Shown here: piece after piece, positions 7,186 to 7,722 of the stretch | Position numbering within the stretch: position 1 is the stretch's first letter | How the letters are laid out: every line of letters begins with the position of its first letter | Assembly: GCA_018894595.1 (NCBI GenBank) | Contig: JAHIPN010000014.1 | Location: forward strand, 1-7,722 | Direction of reading: 5' to 3' | DNA from: a bacterium | GTDB lineage: Bacteria; Atribacterota; JS1; SB-45; 34-128 | DNA: 7,722 bases | Program-made: the position numbers and the translations under genes | The notes under the pieces: model-generated | What the model was told of the DNA's origin: nothing | Database searches by the model: none | What the model saw: the letters and a program-made list of their open reading frames with translations, nothing else

Positions 7186-7205
7186 CATAAAATAAAAAAA
7201 TGCAA
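7177..7205 (-). promoter_or_regulatory. Sigma-70-like promoter for the repressor and transporter operon
   Basis: On the minus strand TTGCAT (-35, 7205-7200) is followed after exactly 17 bases by TATTAT (-10, 7182-7177). Transcription would start near 7170, leaving a leader of about 115 bases before the repressor ATG. The surroundings are very AT-rich, so chance matches are possible, but the 17-base spacing and the operator immediately downstream support it. The -10 box lies inside the inverted repeat at 7163-7185. Confidence 0.6.
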
Positions 7206-7239
7206 ATTATTTTTTTATATCTAATTTTCTATTCGTAAA

Positions 7240-7264
7240 CTACCACCGCTTATGGCAGTAGTAG
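7240..7264 (-). terminator. Hairpin downstream of the GH130 gene (weak terminator candidate)
   Basis: In the minus-strand RNA, CUACUACUGC and GCGGUGGUAG form a 10-bp stem including two G-U pairs, with the 5-base loop CAUAA. The stem begins 28 bases after the GH130 stop codon. On the plus-strand RNA the same two positions would be A-C mismatches, so the structure favours minus-strand transcripts. The following U run is short (UUUACG), so termination may be inefficient, or the hairpin may protect the mRNA 3' end. Confidence 0.5.
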
Positions 7265-7292
7265 CTCTAAGTTTAATCAAAAAATATTTAAC

Positions 7293-7722
7293 TTACTGAA
7301 TAAACTTTAAATCAGCCACTGCAACACCGATTCTGGAATCACCCATACCAAAATATAAAAACCATTTACCATTAAATTGCACTAAACCCTCGGAAAAAAC
7401 TACATTATTTACTTCGCCCTTTTCTTCCAATATATTATCTACCTCAAGAACTGGCATATCAGTTCTCTTTAGGACTACTCTTGGATCTTCTAAGGAAAAA
7501 AGTACTTCTCCGGTTGCATATTCTTTAGAGAAATTTGCACCATTATAGATTAATAATATTCCCTGTTCGGTAATAATAGGAGTTGGCCCTGGTTCTACCA
7601 ATAAAGAATCAAAATATCTTTCTCCATTATCTTTTTTCCTAAATCTCCTATTAAGCACCGGTTTTATTTCAGGTTCCCAGTCGATTAAATTTCCTGAAGT
7701 AGCAATAAATATATCTGAATCT
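7293..7722 (-). CDS. GH130 family beta-mannoside phosphorylase or hydrolase, C-terminal part only
   Basis: The open frame runs from the window edge to the TAA at 7295-7293, giving 142 visible residues. A GTG at 7658-7656 is internal: the frame continues upstream without a stop (DIFIATSGNLIDWEPEIKPV), so no start lies in the window. The segment matches the GH130 five-bladed propeller: IATSGNLIDWEP, then the family signature LLVEPGPTPIITEQGILLIYNGA, LFSLEDPRVVLKRTDMPVLE, NNVVFSEGLV and, near the end, YFGMGDSRIGVAVADL. The Asp of GMGD sits where GH130 enzymes usually have a GAAD-like substrate-binding motif. GH130 members are mostly beta-mannoside phosphorylases, with some beta-1,2-mannosidases; the catalytic Asp and the phosphate-binding Arg/Lys/His residues lie outside the window, so the two cannot be told apart. 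About 170-200 N-terminal residues are missing. It precedes the repressor by 239 bases on the same strand and probably ends a separate transcript. Confidence 0.85.
   Translation of the reverse strand, partial: DSDIFIATSGNLIDWEPEIKPVLNRRFRKKDNGERYFDSLLVEPGPTPIITEQGILLIYNGANFSKEYATGEVLFSLEDPRVVLKRTDMPVLEVDNILEEKGEVNNVVFSEGLVQFNGKWFLYFGMGDSRIGVAVADLKFIQ

Noticed and set aside
7656..7658. GTG as the start of a short 121-residue GH130-like gene
   Set aside because: The same frame stays open with GH130-like sequence to the window edge, so the GTG is an internal valine.
1..7722. CRISPR array, tRNA, rRNA or riboswitch
   Set aside because: I saw no regularly spaced repeats, cloverleaf-like segments or known riboswitch cores; the gaps between genes are short and AT-rich.

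Overview
This AT-rich window carries six genes, all on the minus strand. They look like a sugar-uptake and phosphorolysis locus of an anaerobic bacterium. In transcription order (high to low coordinates) they are: the 3' end of a GH130 family gene (cut by the right edge), a LacI-family repressor, an extracellular sugar-binding protein, two CUT1-type ABC permeases, and a GH65 family disaccharide phosphorylase (cut by the left edge). The binding protein has a plain Sec signal peptide without a lipobox cysteine. That fits a free periplasmic protein in a double-membraned cell. With the AT richness and strong GGAGG-type ribosome binding sites, I would guess an anaerobe such as Halanaerobiales, with Thermotogota or Atribacterota as alternatives. 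This placement is inference only.

Layout. Positions 7722-7293 hold the GH130 C-terminus. The gap 7292-7054 holds a hairpin after GH130, a good sigma-70-like promoter, and two identical 16-bp LacI-type operators 83 bp apart, one just downstream of the predicted transcription start and one touching the repressor's ribosome binding site. The repressor (7053-5986) is followed by an 83-bp gap with a palindrome, the binding protein (5902-4652), a gap with a strong GC-rich hairpin terminator or attenuator (4606-4639), the MalF-like permease (4532-3408), the MalG-like permease (3408-2023, overlapping by 1 base) and GH65 (1959 to beyond position 1). The only sizeable gene-free stretches are these gaps; none exceeds 300 bases.

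Working model. The binding protein captures an oligosaccharide or glycoside and the permease pair imports it. No ATPase gene lies in the window, so a shared MsmK/UgpC-type ATPase is probably encoded elsewhere. GH65 then cleaves an alpha-glucoside with phosphate to give beta-glucose 1-phosphate, and GH130 would handle a beta-mannoside. The LacI-type protein probably represses its own promoter and, by read-through, the transporter and GH65.

The most unusual feature is the transporter. Both permeases are much longer than the usual 280-300 residues. The MalG-like one has an extra domain of about 150 residues in its first outward-facing loop, at the position equivalent to the P2 loop of E. coli MalF. 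The MalF-like one has about 68 extra residues with two predicted additional membrane helices.
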